This document shows, in pieces, positions 11,976 through 23,964 of a stretch of 64,000 nt of DNA; within the stretch, counting starts at the first letter, position 1; every line of letters begins with the position of its first letter. Below the pieces are notes generated by a model. The model had not been told where the DNA came from. It searched no databases and was given only the letters and a program-made list of their open reading frames with translations. A program made the translations under genes and the position numbers. The stretch is from Acheta domesticus (lineage: Eukaryota > Arthropoda > Insecta > Orthoptera > Gryllidae): NCBI GenBank assembly GCA_031308135.1, contig JAHLJT010000631.1:34333522-34397521 (forward strand). The letters run 5' to 3'.

Positions 11976-12944
11976 TGGAATTATGGAATACATTTCTTAC
12001 GCATTTAAAATAAAATTAAGGAAAATTAAATACCTTTACATTTTTAGATTTTTTTTTCACTTTCACAAACCACTTTGAAAAATTTGAAAAAATCATACTT
12101 TTCATAGTTTTATATAGATTCAATATCCTAAACGGCTATTTGAATATTTTAAAAATATTTTTTTATTTCAAAAATAGATTCTTCAAATTCCAACTTTGTA
12201 ATTGATTTTCATGAAGTATTATGTAGGTTACCTCTTTGCAAGTGGGAAATATTTTTTTATGACAGAAAATGAATTTCTGTCATAGGACGTCATTATATCG
12301 TTTTAAGAGGAAAAATAACACTCTAACCATTTCCTTGCATAATTGTGTCGAACCATGGATTACAAAAGTGTTACGAGAAAATACATCAGCTGTTTAAACA
12401 GTACATACTTTCTCGCCTTTAGTAATGGCTGCGTCATACAATTCTACGGAAGTTTCTCTCCTTATTAACATATGTCATCTTTTTTTTGTAAAACTAATTA
12501 CAAGTTATAGAATATTAGGTGTGAAAACTAATAATTTTCAAACAAATATGAACACAAATTCGACAATTAATAGTGCATTTTACACAGCTAATTCATGTCC
12601 CAACAATGAGACAATTCACAGAAATTCACACGTACATACGTAATGCATACGAGGAGAAAAGTTGAAGAAAAAAGTGGTGCTGTTTTTCAGAAAAAAATTG
12701 TTTAAAAAATTCCAAATGACCTGTATATTTCAAGCAAATTATGCGAAAATGCTCAAAAAACCGTATATTACATTTCTGTCACAAAATCTGTCACTAAAGA
12801 ACGTATTTCATTAACTAGCCATATATGTTTTTAACAATAAAATAGCAGTAATAATAATATTTTTTAAAGTGTATGATCTAAAAGTAAGAAACAAATTTAA
12901 ATTATTTAGGCGGATAAAAAAAAATATTTCGGGAAACGAGAGTG
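11976..12944. other. Foldback hinge (single-copy loop)
   Basis: This stretch of about 970 bp lies between the arms and is strongly AT-rich. The longest frame (12425-12643, 72 codons) has no recognisable motif. No transposase is present. Confidence 0.75.
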
Positions 12945-14800
12945 AATTCCATAACTTAGCCCCGCAGCCTGCAGATAGGAAAGGAAATGCCTGCACCGAC
13001 CACTCTGAAGGAGTGGGATTTTCCCGGCGGAGGCAAGCTGTTTACCTGGGGGTGAATTCTATGACCCTCCCCCTAGCCGAAACGGAAGGAGCGGATCAGG
13101 CACCAAGTGCCTTTACAGCATTCATTCATACACTAATATTTCTAAGACGCTCCAATGGACCTGTAAAGGATTGCTTCAGAAAAAGAAGACAGGAATATTC
13201 AATTGCTCAGCACATTACATAATTTAGAAAGTACAACAAGAAATTCGAAGTATAATTTTAAAAAATCGCTTTACAGAAATGAACTCAAAAGCTAATTGAA
13301 GACCATGTTGCACATGAAAACAAAATATCTGCGTTACACATATCAGATATTTTTATTTTCTCGCATTAATACGTACATAGTAAAGACAAATTATTGTGAT
13401 GGGGCAGCGTAAATCGGCGATTTTTCAACACAAATACTCTTGTGACCGTCCAGACCACGAGTTTAAAGAGAAAGGCACGCGCCTGCGTGTTTGGCGTCGA
13501 AAGAAAATTGTATTGACAAGAACAGTGAATTCCTGGTAAACTGTTTAAAAGTGAAATAAGCTTGCCAAATGAAGTATACATTCAGATAGATTTTGTAATA
13601 CACTTTCCTTGTTTTAGTTTCACAACAAATATGCTCCGGAAATGTACACAGTTTTTCTTGCTGTTGTAAATAAATATTAATAAACTAATAATTCCAGATT
13701 AATAGAACAAATGTTTGTTGTTGTTACTATTACTATTATTATTAAAATTATTCTTCTAATTCACAGACAGACGGACGGACGGACGGACGTATTGAAAAAA
13801 AAAACAAATACTTTTTCGGTATCAGGAAGGTCCAAAACCTCTATTTCCGTTTAGATCTCGAAATTGATATTCCGCAGCATCATTTTCTGTATTCTAGGTA
13901 TAATACTCCGTATACACATATATACGTATTCAAGGAAGTAAAAAACATATTAAGAAACCGCAATTCTCGAAATCTCACTATAAGACATGTTAGAGAAAGT
14001 AAATTACTACATATTGTAATAGGATTTGTCCACTTTTTCCGAATCACAATACGAGTTTTTGTGTCAAAAAATTCCCGTTTTTTGTGGCGGAATTACATAA
14101 CTTTCTTTATATTACGCATTTTAAATTGGATAGTTTACTTGGTAAGTTCTCTTCGTGAAGTACGCACAGAAAATAATACTCGGTAGATGTATTAGATTTC
14201 CAATTACAGGATCTCCGTTTCATCATTGTACACAACGTCTTCTTCTTCTTTTATTAAGGTTAACACCTGTTTTTCTTCATACAATACTTTACCGTCAGGA
14301 TGATTCAGGAGATGTGGAAATCCAACATACACAACGTAATGTTTGAAATTAATAAACTTTTATTTAAATAAGAGTGTTTCTGCGGAAAATTCTACGTTTT
14401 CCGGCGCACGATTGCATAACTTTCTCTACTTACGATGAACTTCGTAAGGAGAACAAAACAAAACCAACGAATGAATCCTTCATCGCATGCCAGAATCTTC
14501 GAGATATCTGGAAAATACAAAGTTTATTTAATGTTTCTAACGGCAGTCTCGATTTGCAATTATTGGACATTTTAGACCAGTAACTGAACATCAACGACCA
14601 TAAATAATTTTAGTTATACCAAAACCATTGGCGAAGTATCTACGAGTATAATTCCATTTACAAAGCTTTGGTAATACCTGCCCCAGGCAAAAATAGCCAA
14701 GACCCTCCGGGTATTTAACCCTCGGGCAGGCTTTGGAAAAACCAGCAAGACTGTTAGAGCCAGACGCTATAAGGGAGAGGGCGGGCTCGCCGCCCTCATG
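12945..14800 (-). repeat. Foldback inner right arm
   Basis: Inverted copy of the left inner arm. The small frames at 13366-13581, 14155-14346 and 14374-14583 mirror those at 11339-11554, 10573-10764 and 10336-10545, with one amino-acid change seen in the last pair. They appear on both arms only because of the inversion and are not taken as genes. Confidence 0.9.
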
Positions 14801-15677
14801 ACTAATAAATTAGTAACCAAATAGTTAAAAATTATATTTTTGGGTGGAGATGAATAGTAAGAAAATTAGTTTTGTGGTAATAAATTAGTAATAAAATAGT
14901 TAAAAATTATGGCACTAGTTTGGTTCGATTCTGCTATGGTGGGCGGGCCAGCTTGATATCAAGCTGGCCCGCCACCCCGTTTTGGGGTGAAGACGGGTGG
15001 TAAAAAAATTAGTATGGGGTAATAAATTAGTAATAAAATAGTTAAAAATTATGGCACTAGTTTGGTTTGATTCTGCTATGGTGGGCGGGCCAGCTTGATA
15101 TCAACCTGGCCCGCCACCCCGTTTTGAGGTGAAGACGGGTGGTAAAAAAATTAGTTTTGCGGTAATAAATTAGTAATAAAATAGTTAAAAATTATGGCAC
15201 TAGTTTGGTTTGATTCTGCAATGGTGGGCGGGCCAGCTTGATATCAAGCTGGCCCGCCACCCCCTGTTTTGTGGTGAAGATGGGTGGTAAAAAAATTAGT
15301 ATTGGGTTATAAATTAGTAATAAAATAGTTAAAAATTATGGCACTAGTTTGGTTTGATTCTGGTATGGTGGGCGGGCCAGCTTGATATCAAGCTGGCCCG
15401 CCACCCAGTTTTTTGGGTGAAAATGAGTGGTAAAAAAATCGGGTTTGCGGTAATAAATTAGTAATAAAGTAGTTAAAAATTATGGCACTAGTTTGGTTTG
15501 ATTCTGCTATGGTGGGCGGGCCAGCTTGATATCAAGCTTGCCCGCCACCCCCTGTTTCGGGGTGAAGACGAGTGGTAAAAAAATTAGTATTGCGGTAATA
15601 AACTAGTAATAAAATAGTTAAAAATTATGGCACTAGTTTGGTTTGATTCTGCTATGGTGGGCGGGCCAGCTTGATGG
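14801..15677 (-). repeat. Right terminal tandem repeats of the foldback element (about 6 units)
   Basis: Six consecutive units of about 143 bp are inverted relative to the left set, each containing 'ttatggcactagtttggtt'. Most junctions between units carry a palindrome centred on gatatc. Units differ by small substitutions: for instance one junction reads 'atcaacctgg' rather than 'atcaagctgg', and another 'aagcttgccc'. Confidence 0.9.
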
Positions 15678-15681
15678 AGCT

Positions 15682-15690
15682 CTGAAGGCA
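15682..15690 (+). other. 9-bp target-site duplication, right (ctgaaggca)
   Basis: Exact direct repeat of 9673-9681, adjoining the right terminus of the foldback element. Confidence 0.85.
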
Positions 15691-16928
15691 GCGGGGGATG
15701 AAGGAGGGCTGAGCGATCCTGGGTTGCGAGGCGAATGGCACGGCTCGGACTGGACCTCACTGGACTGAACTAAACTGGATCTGAACTGGAGATCACAGCG
15801 AGCGAACCCTGCTCGCGGGTATCTTGTTTCGGCGAAGTGAATTTCGCGTCCTTTTAGACTCCCTACTGGACAGATATGTCAAAGGAGGAGAATTTTTATT
15901 AAGATTGTAGTCTTGTTTGTAACGTCTAGACATGTGTTTAGAATAACTATTCATGTGTGCCTAGTAGGCTTCACAATACTTTGCAATGTTTAAACTAATT
16001 TCACTTTCTTTGTTGTGCCAATCATGCAGCCTTGCCTAGTAAGTGTACTTTTCATATAATGCTATCGCAGCCTTGCAAGAGTTTTGAGAAATTGTTAAAG
16101 GTTTTTGGTATTGTTTGACAAGTATCGTATTGGAAAGTTCAGCGAGGAATGACAAAACGGATATATGATCTGATTGGGAAGTAGACCCCGAAGATAGCGT
16201 AGGCTGAGCGGCCGCAACCAAAGTCCGCGGGCCCAGTTAATGGCAACACCGCAAATGCCTGTTACAATATCTCAGAAATTTTAATTAGACAATAGGCATC
16301 ATGAAATGTGTAGACGCTGAGTTCAACAAAATGCAGAATTGATATATATTAAACGACACTTGGTTTCACAGACCACTCGAATGTTGGGTGGTTTTTGCCT
16401 GGATTATATCATAAAAGGTTTTTTCTTAAACGAAACCTTTAAAAAAGATAAATGAAAATAAGTTGATAATACAATAAATATGTTTTAGGCAATTAAACTA
16501 TGTAACTTGCAAAGTCATCCAGTAAAATACCAAAATGTGCAATTTTCAGGCAGCATTACCCAAAACGTGCAATATCGTACAAAATAAAACTTGTACCGAA
16601 AAAAACGTCCATTTCATGAATCAAATTTCTGCAAGGTTTCATCCAATTTCAAGTTAGTAAAGAAAAGATGCAATTACACGGGAATCCGATCTTTACTCAT
16701 CACTAAAAAAAACTTTATCAAATGCCTCAAGTCCTTCGCTAACAATTCACTGTAGTCAATTACAATAATTTATGCGAGTAGCCCGATCGGGAACATTAAG
16801 CTCTTGAGATGTCCGCTGTTTGAATGCGCGCATTTTCAATTTTTTGTGGCACAGTGTCTCAAAAGCAGCGTTCCATTTCTTTCATTTTTTCTCAGTGTTT
16901 CGAACTGCTGGGTTGCGTTTTAAGCTGA
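15691..16928. other. Right flank of the foldback element, no gene
   Basis: The first 150 bases are GC-richer and may be the interrupted remainder of the BEL LTR. They include an irregular actgga-type repeat (about 15749-15790). Beyond 15900 the sequence is AT-rich with no recognised feature. Confidence 0.4.
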
Positions 16929-17230
16929 TCACCCAGTCGTATAACCATCTTTTTCTGCCTCCGCATATTTTACACTAGCCCATAGTGAACGCATTAGACA
17001 AATAATTATCCTGCAGCCCTTTGAAAATTTTACAATGCAAAAAGATGCACTCTGAATTTTCTTCGCCTGGAAGGAAAGATATCCCTGGTAGAACTTCCAT
17101 TTCGGAAGATCCAGAGTACATGTTGTCCGATTCCTGGCGGGAGGCGGAATCACGCTCTTGCTTTTTGCTCAACTTCAGAATTTTCTTGGATCTCTATCTT
17201 TTAGACTTCTGTGGAATTAAATTCTGAAGT
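16929..17230 (-). pseudogene. Possible C-terminal zinc-finger remnant of a transposase
   Basis: On the minus strand an acidic/Ser-rich stretch is followed by ENSECIF and then, in a shifted frame, by CLMRSLWASVKYAEAEKDGYT. This resembles the 'C..C..WAH..CA...D.Y.C' pattern at the C-terminus of some pogo/jerky-type transposases. Two expected Cys or His positions are lost and frames change, so this is a weak call. Confidence 0.3.
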
Positions 17231-19468
17231 TGTCTCTTAACCTCTTTCTTCTTCCTGCCCTCACGAACTAGTATGCTTAAGGGTAGGTTATTGCTTTTTA
17301 TTATAACCCTAAGGAATAAGGAGTACCAAATACTTTATTCTATATATTGTAATCGGTTTCCCCACCTGCTCTTTCTCACCATCAACTATCTATCGCAATG
17401 TCATGCGTGTGCGTGCGCGAGTGGCAATACGGGCGTTCCCCTTTCGCACCGGCTAGCTTACTTAATTTATTTACCAATCAATTCGTCAAAACACAACATA
17501 AAACATGAACGCACGTTTGCCCAACTTCCATTCCGGCGTACACACACACATAACGCCCATAACATATTTACTTTTGAAATAATTTAAAATGCCCGATTTT
17601 CTCAGAAAAATATAATACACAATTACAGAAAATTTGTTTCCAAGGTGAGTCGTGACCGGTTCCGTAAGGAAAGCCATAAACTGTAGCTTAAATTTGCAGT
17701 GCATCCAGGTTCCTAACTACTGAAATAATGACATATTAGTGTTAGAGAGCAAAAAACTCGGCCGGCAGCCTCGCCTTCCGACATTTAATTTATTCACCAA
17801 AAGAATCTTTTCCTTTTTGCATCCACTTGTTGTGATCTGCATTTAAACCAGCCTATCACTTATACACAATACACATAAATAACACACATAAATAAAAAAA
17901 CAAACCTGAAACATATATATCACACTGACAAAACAAAATATACCAACCATCAAAATATATACACAACAATAACCATTTCTCCTTGGAATTCAGTTCTTTT
18001 TATTTTTGCACGTGCTTTCTTTTAAAATTGAATTAATATTTCTAGATTTTATTCTGATAAATGTAAATCTGCCTATTATTTTAAAAAATTCTGAATGATA
18101 TTTAAACACTATTCAAATTTCTGCACATTTTTAATGTTTTAATGTTTTTTCCTGGTCATTCATTTATCGATTACTACTAAACACTCTTGGTCTTGGATAA
18201 TTATTGATGTATCGCCAAGAAATGGTGCGCCAAGAAGAAATGTATCGCCAAGAAATCTCTATGGTGAAAAAAAACGCGTACACTTCCCTTTTTTGCTGCT
18301 GTCGTCTGCCAGATGTCCAGACACATCACATCTCCTGGGCTCCAAACCACTTCCCCCAGCATACGCGATCACTGCATGGACGTGCACGTTATCACGCGTT
18401 CCCCGCCGTCGTTGGGTTCCAATCACAAGCAATCCTCTAATATATGTCGCGCTCCGTCCGCGGCGAATCGACTCAGTTTTTACATTAGAAATACTATTGA
18501 TGCGACTTCTCTATTTTATCGCAAAAAATCTAAACTTTGAAATTCGCGCACTGCCACATTTTCAAAATATCGCTACTGTTCCAACTTTACATTGATTCGT
18601 AAATAAAACTTGTTAAAACAATTTCAAATCCAAAACTTAAAGTTCAAACACGAAACGTTCTCTCACATAATATTTTTACATGCAGGTACACGTCACAACA
18701 CCACTGCTATTGTTGTGTTCCGTAGGTTAATTTCGATCCAAAATAAACAACTGCCGCTGCCATTCTTGTTAATTATCACCATACAAAGAAAAATTCTTAT
18801 TTTCCGCAATTTTCACGTTATAACTCTCCCACAGTGTTCAAAAATTGCCATTCGATTCCATTGTCTCACTTTAGTTTCCAAAACACGCATTTTCGGCCCC
18901 ATTACGCCGAAAAACGCTAATTTCTATCTCACGTACTTCTGCATTTACACGTCAATTGTTCGCCATTGTCGTTTTGTAACATGAAAATTATGAAAAAAAT
19001 AAACTTCTACGGCATCCTGCAAGTCCTTTACTATTTTCATAAATTTGCCGCAATTCAGATACACCGACCTGTAATTACCATTACGGCACAATTTACGGGT
19101 TTCACTTAAAATCTTGAAATTGTTTATTTTTCCCGTACATGGCATTGAAGCTCACTTATGCATTTTATTAAACCTGTTCTAATAACACAACCCGTGGTTC
19201 GATTTCGATGAAACAAACATTGTAATTCTTCTTAAAACAGTGGCCATCTAATTGCCATGTACAATTATGTTTATTTTGGCGCGTTTTAATAAACTAAAAG
19301 TATTGTTCTTACGCAATGCGGTTACCTTTTTTCATCTATACCCTGTTCACCACATATGGTCCTCATTTTGCTACAGTTTGTTCCGTGTAAGTTGAGGTTT
19401 CTTTATTGAATAAATTAAAAATGCCGTAATTCATAGTAAATCAACTGTAACTGATCCTGAATCATTAC

Positions 19469-19471
<3 letters not shown>
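17231..19471. other. Unassigned AT-rich region
   Basis: No coding signal was recognised. A short direct repeat (tatcgccaagaaat, twice within 18208-18265) is present. Open frames at 18204-18595 and 18610-18984 overlap in several frames and carry no motif. Confidence 0.45.

Positions 19472-19510
<39 letters not shown>
19472..19510. repeat. (AT)n microsatellite
   Basis: About 19 uninterrupted AT dinucleotides. Confidence 0.95.
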
Positions 19511-19514
<4 letters not shown>

Positions 19515-21059
19515 GAGCGCCGGCCGCCGTCTCTTGTGAGTTCGGGTTGTTTGGCGAACGCCTCGGCCTAGAGTAATTGACTATAGAGTGCAGGTTGAGG
19601 TACTTCTCCCGTAGTTTACTATAGGAGATTGTTTTTGCCATTCACGCTCTTGTTTAATGACTGGGTTTAGATCTTGTGGTGTTCATAAGATGTACGTGCA
19701 ACTTCTCTTTTTGAAAGAAGCATTATGGTTGATAGTGTTAAATCTAGGTTAAGTCAGAAATAAATTAGAGATATTTATGAATAATTAGGAAAGTTATAAA
19801 ATTACATTTGCTGTGAATTGTTGAAGAATCCAAGTGAACTAAAACATCTCAAAATATTTTGAAGTTTGGATACCTGTTGAGAAATAAAACATAATTTCAA
19901 TTTCAACGAAAGGTGTATGCTGTAATGAATGTTAACTTTCTATAGTAGTTTCATGCAACTTCTCTTGAATACTTCTGTGTTTTTCAAAACTATCTTTATT
20001 TAATTTGTGTGAATTTCAATTTAATTTTGTCACAGAGACCATTGATGTGATGCTAATTTGTGCCAATTTTAAAAATGATTCATGGTAATTTTGGGTTTTG
20101 GTATTGAATTAAGACTCGCACAAGATATTTCTTTGTAATTCCAGAGAATTTCGTGCAAGAAATTATATATGACTGTTGATGCAGTGTATGTTGAGGGATA
20201 TTTAACTGCAATTTTCATATACAGAAAGCGCTATGACACTCTGCCATGAAAGAAGCATGTATTCCTCCCTCTGACGTTACGTTGCCTTCACCCTTCATCT
20301 CAACGGAGATCTCATTTAGTCGATTCGTTGAATTTTGATTTCATTCACCTAGAGAAGATATTACTGTGATCCTAATTTGTGTTAACCTGAAAAAAAGTGA
20401 AGAGAATCGTGCAGTTGATTTTTCCTCGGATTTTTTTGTTAAATGTTGTTTCTTTTATTTGTTAATTTTTTGTGATTGTCATTCCGTAACTTGTAATCTT
20501 GTTTTCTATGAGTTCTCAATTATATGTTTTGTGGTCACGACTTTTTTTCTCAAAATTTTCAAGAGCCACATTCCCACGAGAAACCCCCAACCGACAGAAA
20601 TAAGAGCGGTTACAATATATATAAATATAATATATTATATATAATATATAAAAATGTATGTTGGTATGTATATAAGAGCAAAACTCCGACGCCGTTGGAC
20701 CGATCTCCATAAAATTTGGCACTTCTACGAGTTTTTTCACCTAGAAGGTTTATGTGTTGTTAATTCTGTTGTAATTGCACTACAAGGCGCTGTAGAACAA
20801 AATCTAAATATTCGCGTCAAAGGCAATCTGCAACACATTCGGCAACATTTGAATCTATATCGTTAAATAACTCCTAAACGAGGCGTTCTAGGCCCTTAAA
20901 AACTAAAATGTTCAGGCCGAAGGTCTCAAAGAAACGTTTCTCACGCCGTAATCTATAGAATGAACTCTTCCTGAACATTCTATTACATTTTTGCTGGTCC
21001 GGCGCTTCCCATATTACCTCACCTACTCAGAGATGTGCAGAATCTGCAATGAAATATGA
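19511..21059. other. Unassigned region with a possible dispersed repeat at about 20600-20950
   Basis: From 20600 a TA-rich tract leads into 'gagcaaaactccgacgccg', 'ttggaccgatctccataaaa' and 'tttggcac'. This wording resembles non-autonomous elements I have seen in other insect genomes, but the match is from memory and unproven. No protein is visible. Confidence 0.3.
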
Positions 21060-21175
21060 ATGAGAGGGACAGAGAGTGGCAAAGACAGAGACACACAGAC
21101 AGGGACAGGGTGAGGGAGGGATAGACGGTGAGAAAAGGTGATGGGAGGGGAAAGAGGGAGATAAAGGGCAGAACA
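21060..21175 (+). repeat. Purine-rich (GAGAGG/GACAGR) low-complexity tract
   Basis: About 115 bases are almost all G and A on the plus strand, with irregular gacagaga and gagggag units. Confidence 0.8.
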
Positions 21176-22033
21176 AGATCTGCCGGGTTTTCCAAGTTGT
21201 TTTTAATTTACAAGACGAAAACTTGAGAGCCTGCGTTAGTAACCTTTCGGGTGCTAGGGTTAGGCACCAGCGAATTTATATTCCAAATACCAATAACATT
21301 TTTATAAGTAAAATAATTTACATCAATAGTTTGTAATATCTCCTTAAAGATAGTGTAATGGTTAGAAGCCTCATTGGTGAAGTAGCAGAATCAAACAACT
21401 GAGAATAATCTCTTAAGAAATATTTGCTTTTCACTGTTCCCACTCATGGACGGCTGTCTGGCAATAACTGAAGATGAAGGCACTGTCGCTTGACTGGACT
21501 GCGGTCTTGCAATAAACTATTATTTTAGTACGTTTCCAAGAGAAGTGACTATTTCAAATTTTTTAGTTGACTCGACATTTTGTGAAGGCCAAGAAATGTA
21601 TTGTAGTGGAGGAAAATATTTGATGTTTCTATCATAAATGGCCATTAATATGGGAAAAGAATGCGCGCTAGTATGATGGCGTTTTAGTAATAGTTATGTG
21701 TGAATGTTATGCGTAAATATTCGTTTAAAGGGTAAAATATTTGTGTTCTGGTTCATGTATTGTTTGTGATGTTTTGTACTACCTAGGAGAGGCGGCAACG
21801 AGGCTAGGCGGTTTTGATTATAAACAAACCAGGTTGCACCAACAGTTGAGGCAGCAACAACTAATATTGAACATTTTGATGTTTTATTAATTGTAAGCGA
21901 GAGAAGGATAATTTCCCAGTTCCCAAACAATCGATGATCCCGATTCTTGTATAAAAGGGGATTCGCGTACTCACACCCTAAAAATAAATTCACTGAACAG
22001 TAAATAAATAGTTCCAATAGTTTGTGTCATATT
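21176..22033. other. Unassigned AT-rich region
   Basis: No recognisable feature. The frame at 21694-22017 (minus) has no motif. Confidence 0.4.
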
Positions 22034-22036
22034 CAC

Positions 22037-22072
<36 letters not shown>
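22034..22072. repeat. (ATT)n microsatellite
   Basis: Twelve or so consecutive att/tat triplets. Confidence 0.95.
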
Positions 22073-22074
<2 letters not shown>

Positions 22075-23249
22075 GAGAAATAAGGAACCGTTTTAATTGG
22101 CTGCCCAACGTGTGGCAAAGAAGGGCAATCTAAATATCGAAATCTCATTTATTAGTATAACTGCGGGGAACTAATCAAACCTTTTCAATATACATTTAAA
22201 TTATATTTTCAGAAACATATTTAAATCTCAGTTCACAAAGAATAGTGATTGAATTTGGAAACCGACCTCATTTCAATAGTTTTATAAAATAAGAACAACA
22301 TGAAACAATATTTTGGGAGTTTTCTATTTTCCGTATGGTGCATACAGCTTGTGTGTAGTCGCAGGGGTTCAGCTAGATGAAAATAATTGCCAAATTGTTT
22401 TGCGCTCTTCACAAACGTCCCTACGACACCAGTCGCTATCTGGCGGGTTTGCCTCCAACTAACTGACTCGTGTGAACTGCACTTTTGGTTCGGCTTGTTC
22501 ACTTGTTACGACAGTACAGAGAAACAGTAAAATGAAAATGACGGTTGCGTTGGCAACCTGAGTTACGCAGATGACGCATCACTGGTTTCGCTCAAAGGGC
22601 TATTTGGTTCAATATAATTATATGTGCAGTGCTCCGTAGTCGTTGCACGAAGGACGCAGAGCTGATAATGATGTTCGTGGTTACTTTGTGTAAGAATAAA
22701 ATCTCTAATTTAGTATATCATAGGAAACTATCCGTTTAATATATCATATGTACTATATGCAACACTTTTTATCGAATTCGTTACGTAATTAATACAAAAC
22801 TATTTATTTTGGATACAATGTTATTTACAAATTTTTTATTTCTATTTTTTAATTTCCAAATTTTTGAACTTGAAGTCTCGTATCGAACGATCACTACAAG
22901 CCCTCCATATCATTCGGGATTTAAAAATTTTATATTCGTCATTTAACATTTTAATTTTTCAATGGATTTCAAACTTTGGCAAGTACAAATTCAGAAGAGT
23001 TAGGTAATGGGTGGACAAATGTGTTGCGTTTCGATTTGCTCAGTCATTACAGTAGCAATCATTATGGAACCTTACTTTTCATATCTTATTATCACATTTG
23101 GGAACTGATCTGACCAGGGAATGGAATGTCGTGTCCTGACAAAACCATCCTAGATATTTCCAGTGATAGCTTCTATATTTCTAAATGTCATGCATAGCTT
23201 CAAATAAGTTAGTTGCATTAGCTGACAATGTTATACTCCGGTTCAAAAA
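22073..23249. other. Unassigned AT-rich region
   Basis: Short frames only. The minus frame at 22233-22502 (89 codons) shows no recognisable domain. Confidence 0.4.
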
Positions 23250-23560
23250 TTCCCAATACTCAATGATATTTCCTGTTTCTCCAGACGGATATTAACTGGT
23301 AATATTGCAATTTCAAAATTGTAATCGCCGTAAAAAGTACTTGCAGGTATGGCTGAAGCGAATTGTTAGAATTTAGTACAGCCACATTTGTAACCTTTCT
23401 TGCTAATACGTACAAAAATGCACATAAGAGATCACGTGTAAGCTGTTCTTCAGCGTTATTCTCTAATCCTAAAATAAGCACATTCTCAATTAGTTCCGGA
23501 ATTTCGGTCACCAAGCCTTCTATAATTACATTTCATTCTTTCCCTTATTTGCACGCTTAA
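23250..23560 (-). pseudogene. Possible LINE ORF1-like (nucleic-acid-binding) fragment
   Basis: The minus-strand frame reads ELIENVLILGLENNAEEQL, later VTNVAVLNSNNSLQPYLQV. This has the spacing of the RRM-like region found in ORF1 proteins of several LINE groups ('r.sNliI.glpE......D...v..l......v..v.RlG....RPlrV'). It ends quickly at both sides. It lies downstream, on the same strand, of the SGNH-type remnant at 23965-24900 and may be from the same or another element. Weak evidence. Confidence 0.3.
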
Positions 23561-23964
23561 GAAGGTAAAAATCAAGTCGAATACGCATGTGCTTCCGTTT
23601 TCTAACATTACTCACAGTTCTGATTTTCCTCGTAATCACTTAGCGTTCTTCAAATATAATGTTCCAAAATACTGTACGTTCCTTTCACCATCCTTACGTT
23701 CTCCACCCCCCACCCTTATTCTGAACCCTCTTACCCCCTCCTGTGAACCTAATACTGTTTCTTCCATTCCCACTACCAATGACCCCCCTATTTCCTCACA
23801 ACCTATGACTGCTGGGACACATTACAACCAACGACCACGCACTCGAGGTAAAAATTTTAGTAAATATATAGGAACTACAGTCAGATGCAGCAGAAAAACA
23901 TTCGTGTCGGTTCTTGCAAAAAATAAAGATCATAATGTTCAATCCCTTTCAAATAAAACTTAGT
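23561..23964 (+). other. Open frame without identity
   Basis: A 124-codon plus frame (23589-23963) is rich in Pro, Ser and Thr and ends with a basic stretch. It may be chance or the antisense of decayed element sequence. I do not call a gene. Confidence 0.25.

Larger units (their letters stand above)
9682..15681. mobile_element. 6,000-bp foldback (FB/Mutator-like) element
   Basis: Two inverted arms flank a single-copy hinge. The termini are aggtccatcaagctgg on the left and its inverted counterpart agctccatcaagctgg on the right, differing at one base. The left arm runs to about 11975 and the right arm starts at about 12945. Outer arm parts consist of tandem units of about 143 bp, and inner parts (about 10125-11975 and 12945-14800) are long unique-type sequence. 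Sampled blocks differ at only about one base per 50-100, and small open frames in one arm reappear mirrored in the other. No transposase or other credible protein was found, so the copy is non-autonomous. The family assignment rests on structure and the 9-bp duplication, not on homology. Confidence 0.9.

Noticed and set aside
10336..14583. Several identical small open frames on opposite strands (69, 63 and 71 codons) that look like a duplicated gene set
   Set aside because: They are mirror images created by the foldback arms, carry family A repeat sequence, and show no coding motif.
14801..15677. Regular 143-bp repeats with palindromes as a CRISPR-like array
   Set aside because: The whole unit repeats and there are no variable spacers. 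The array is part of the foldback tips.
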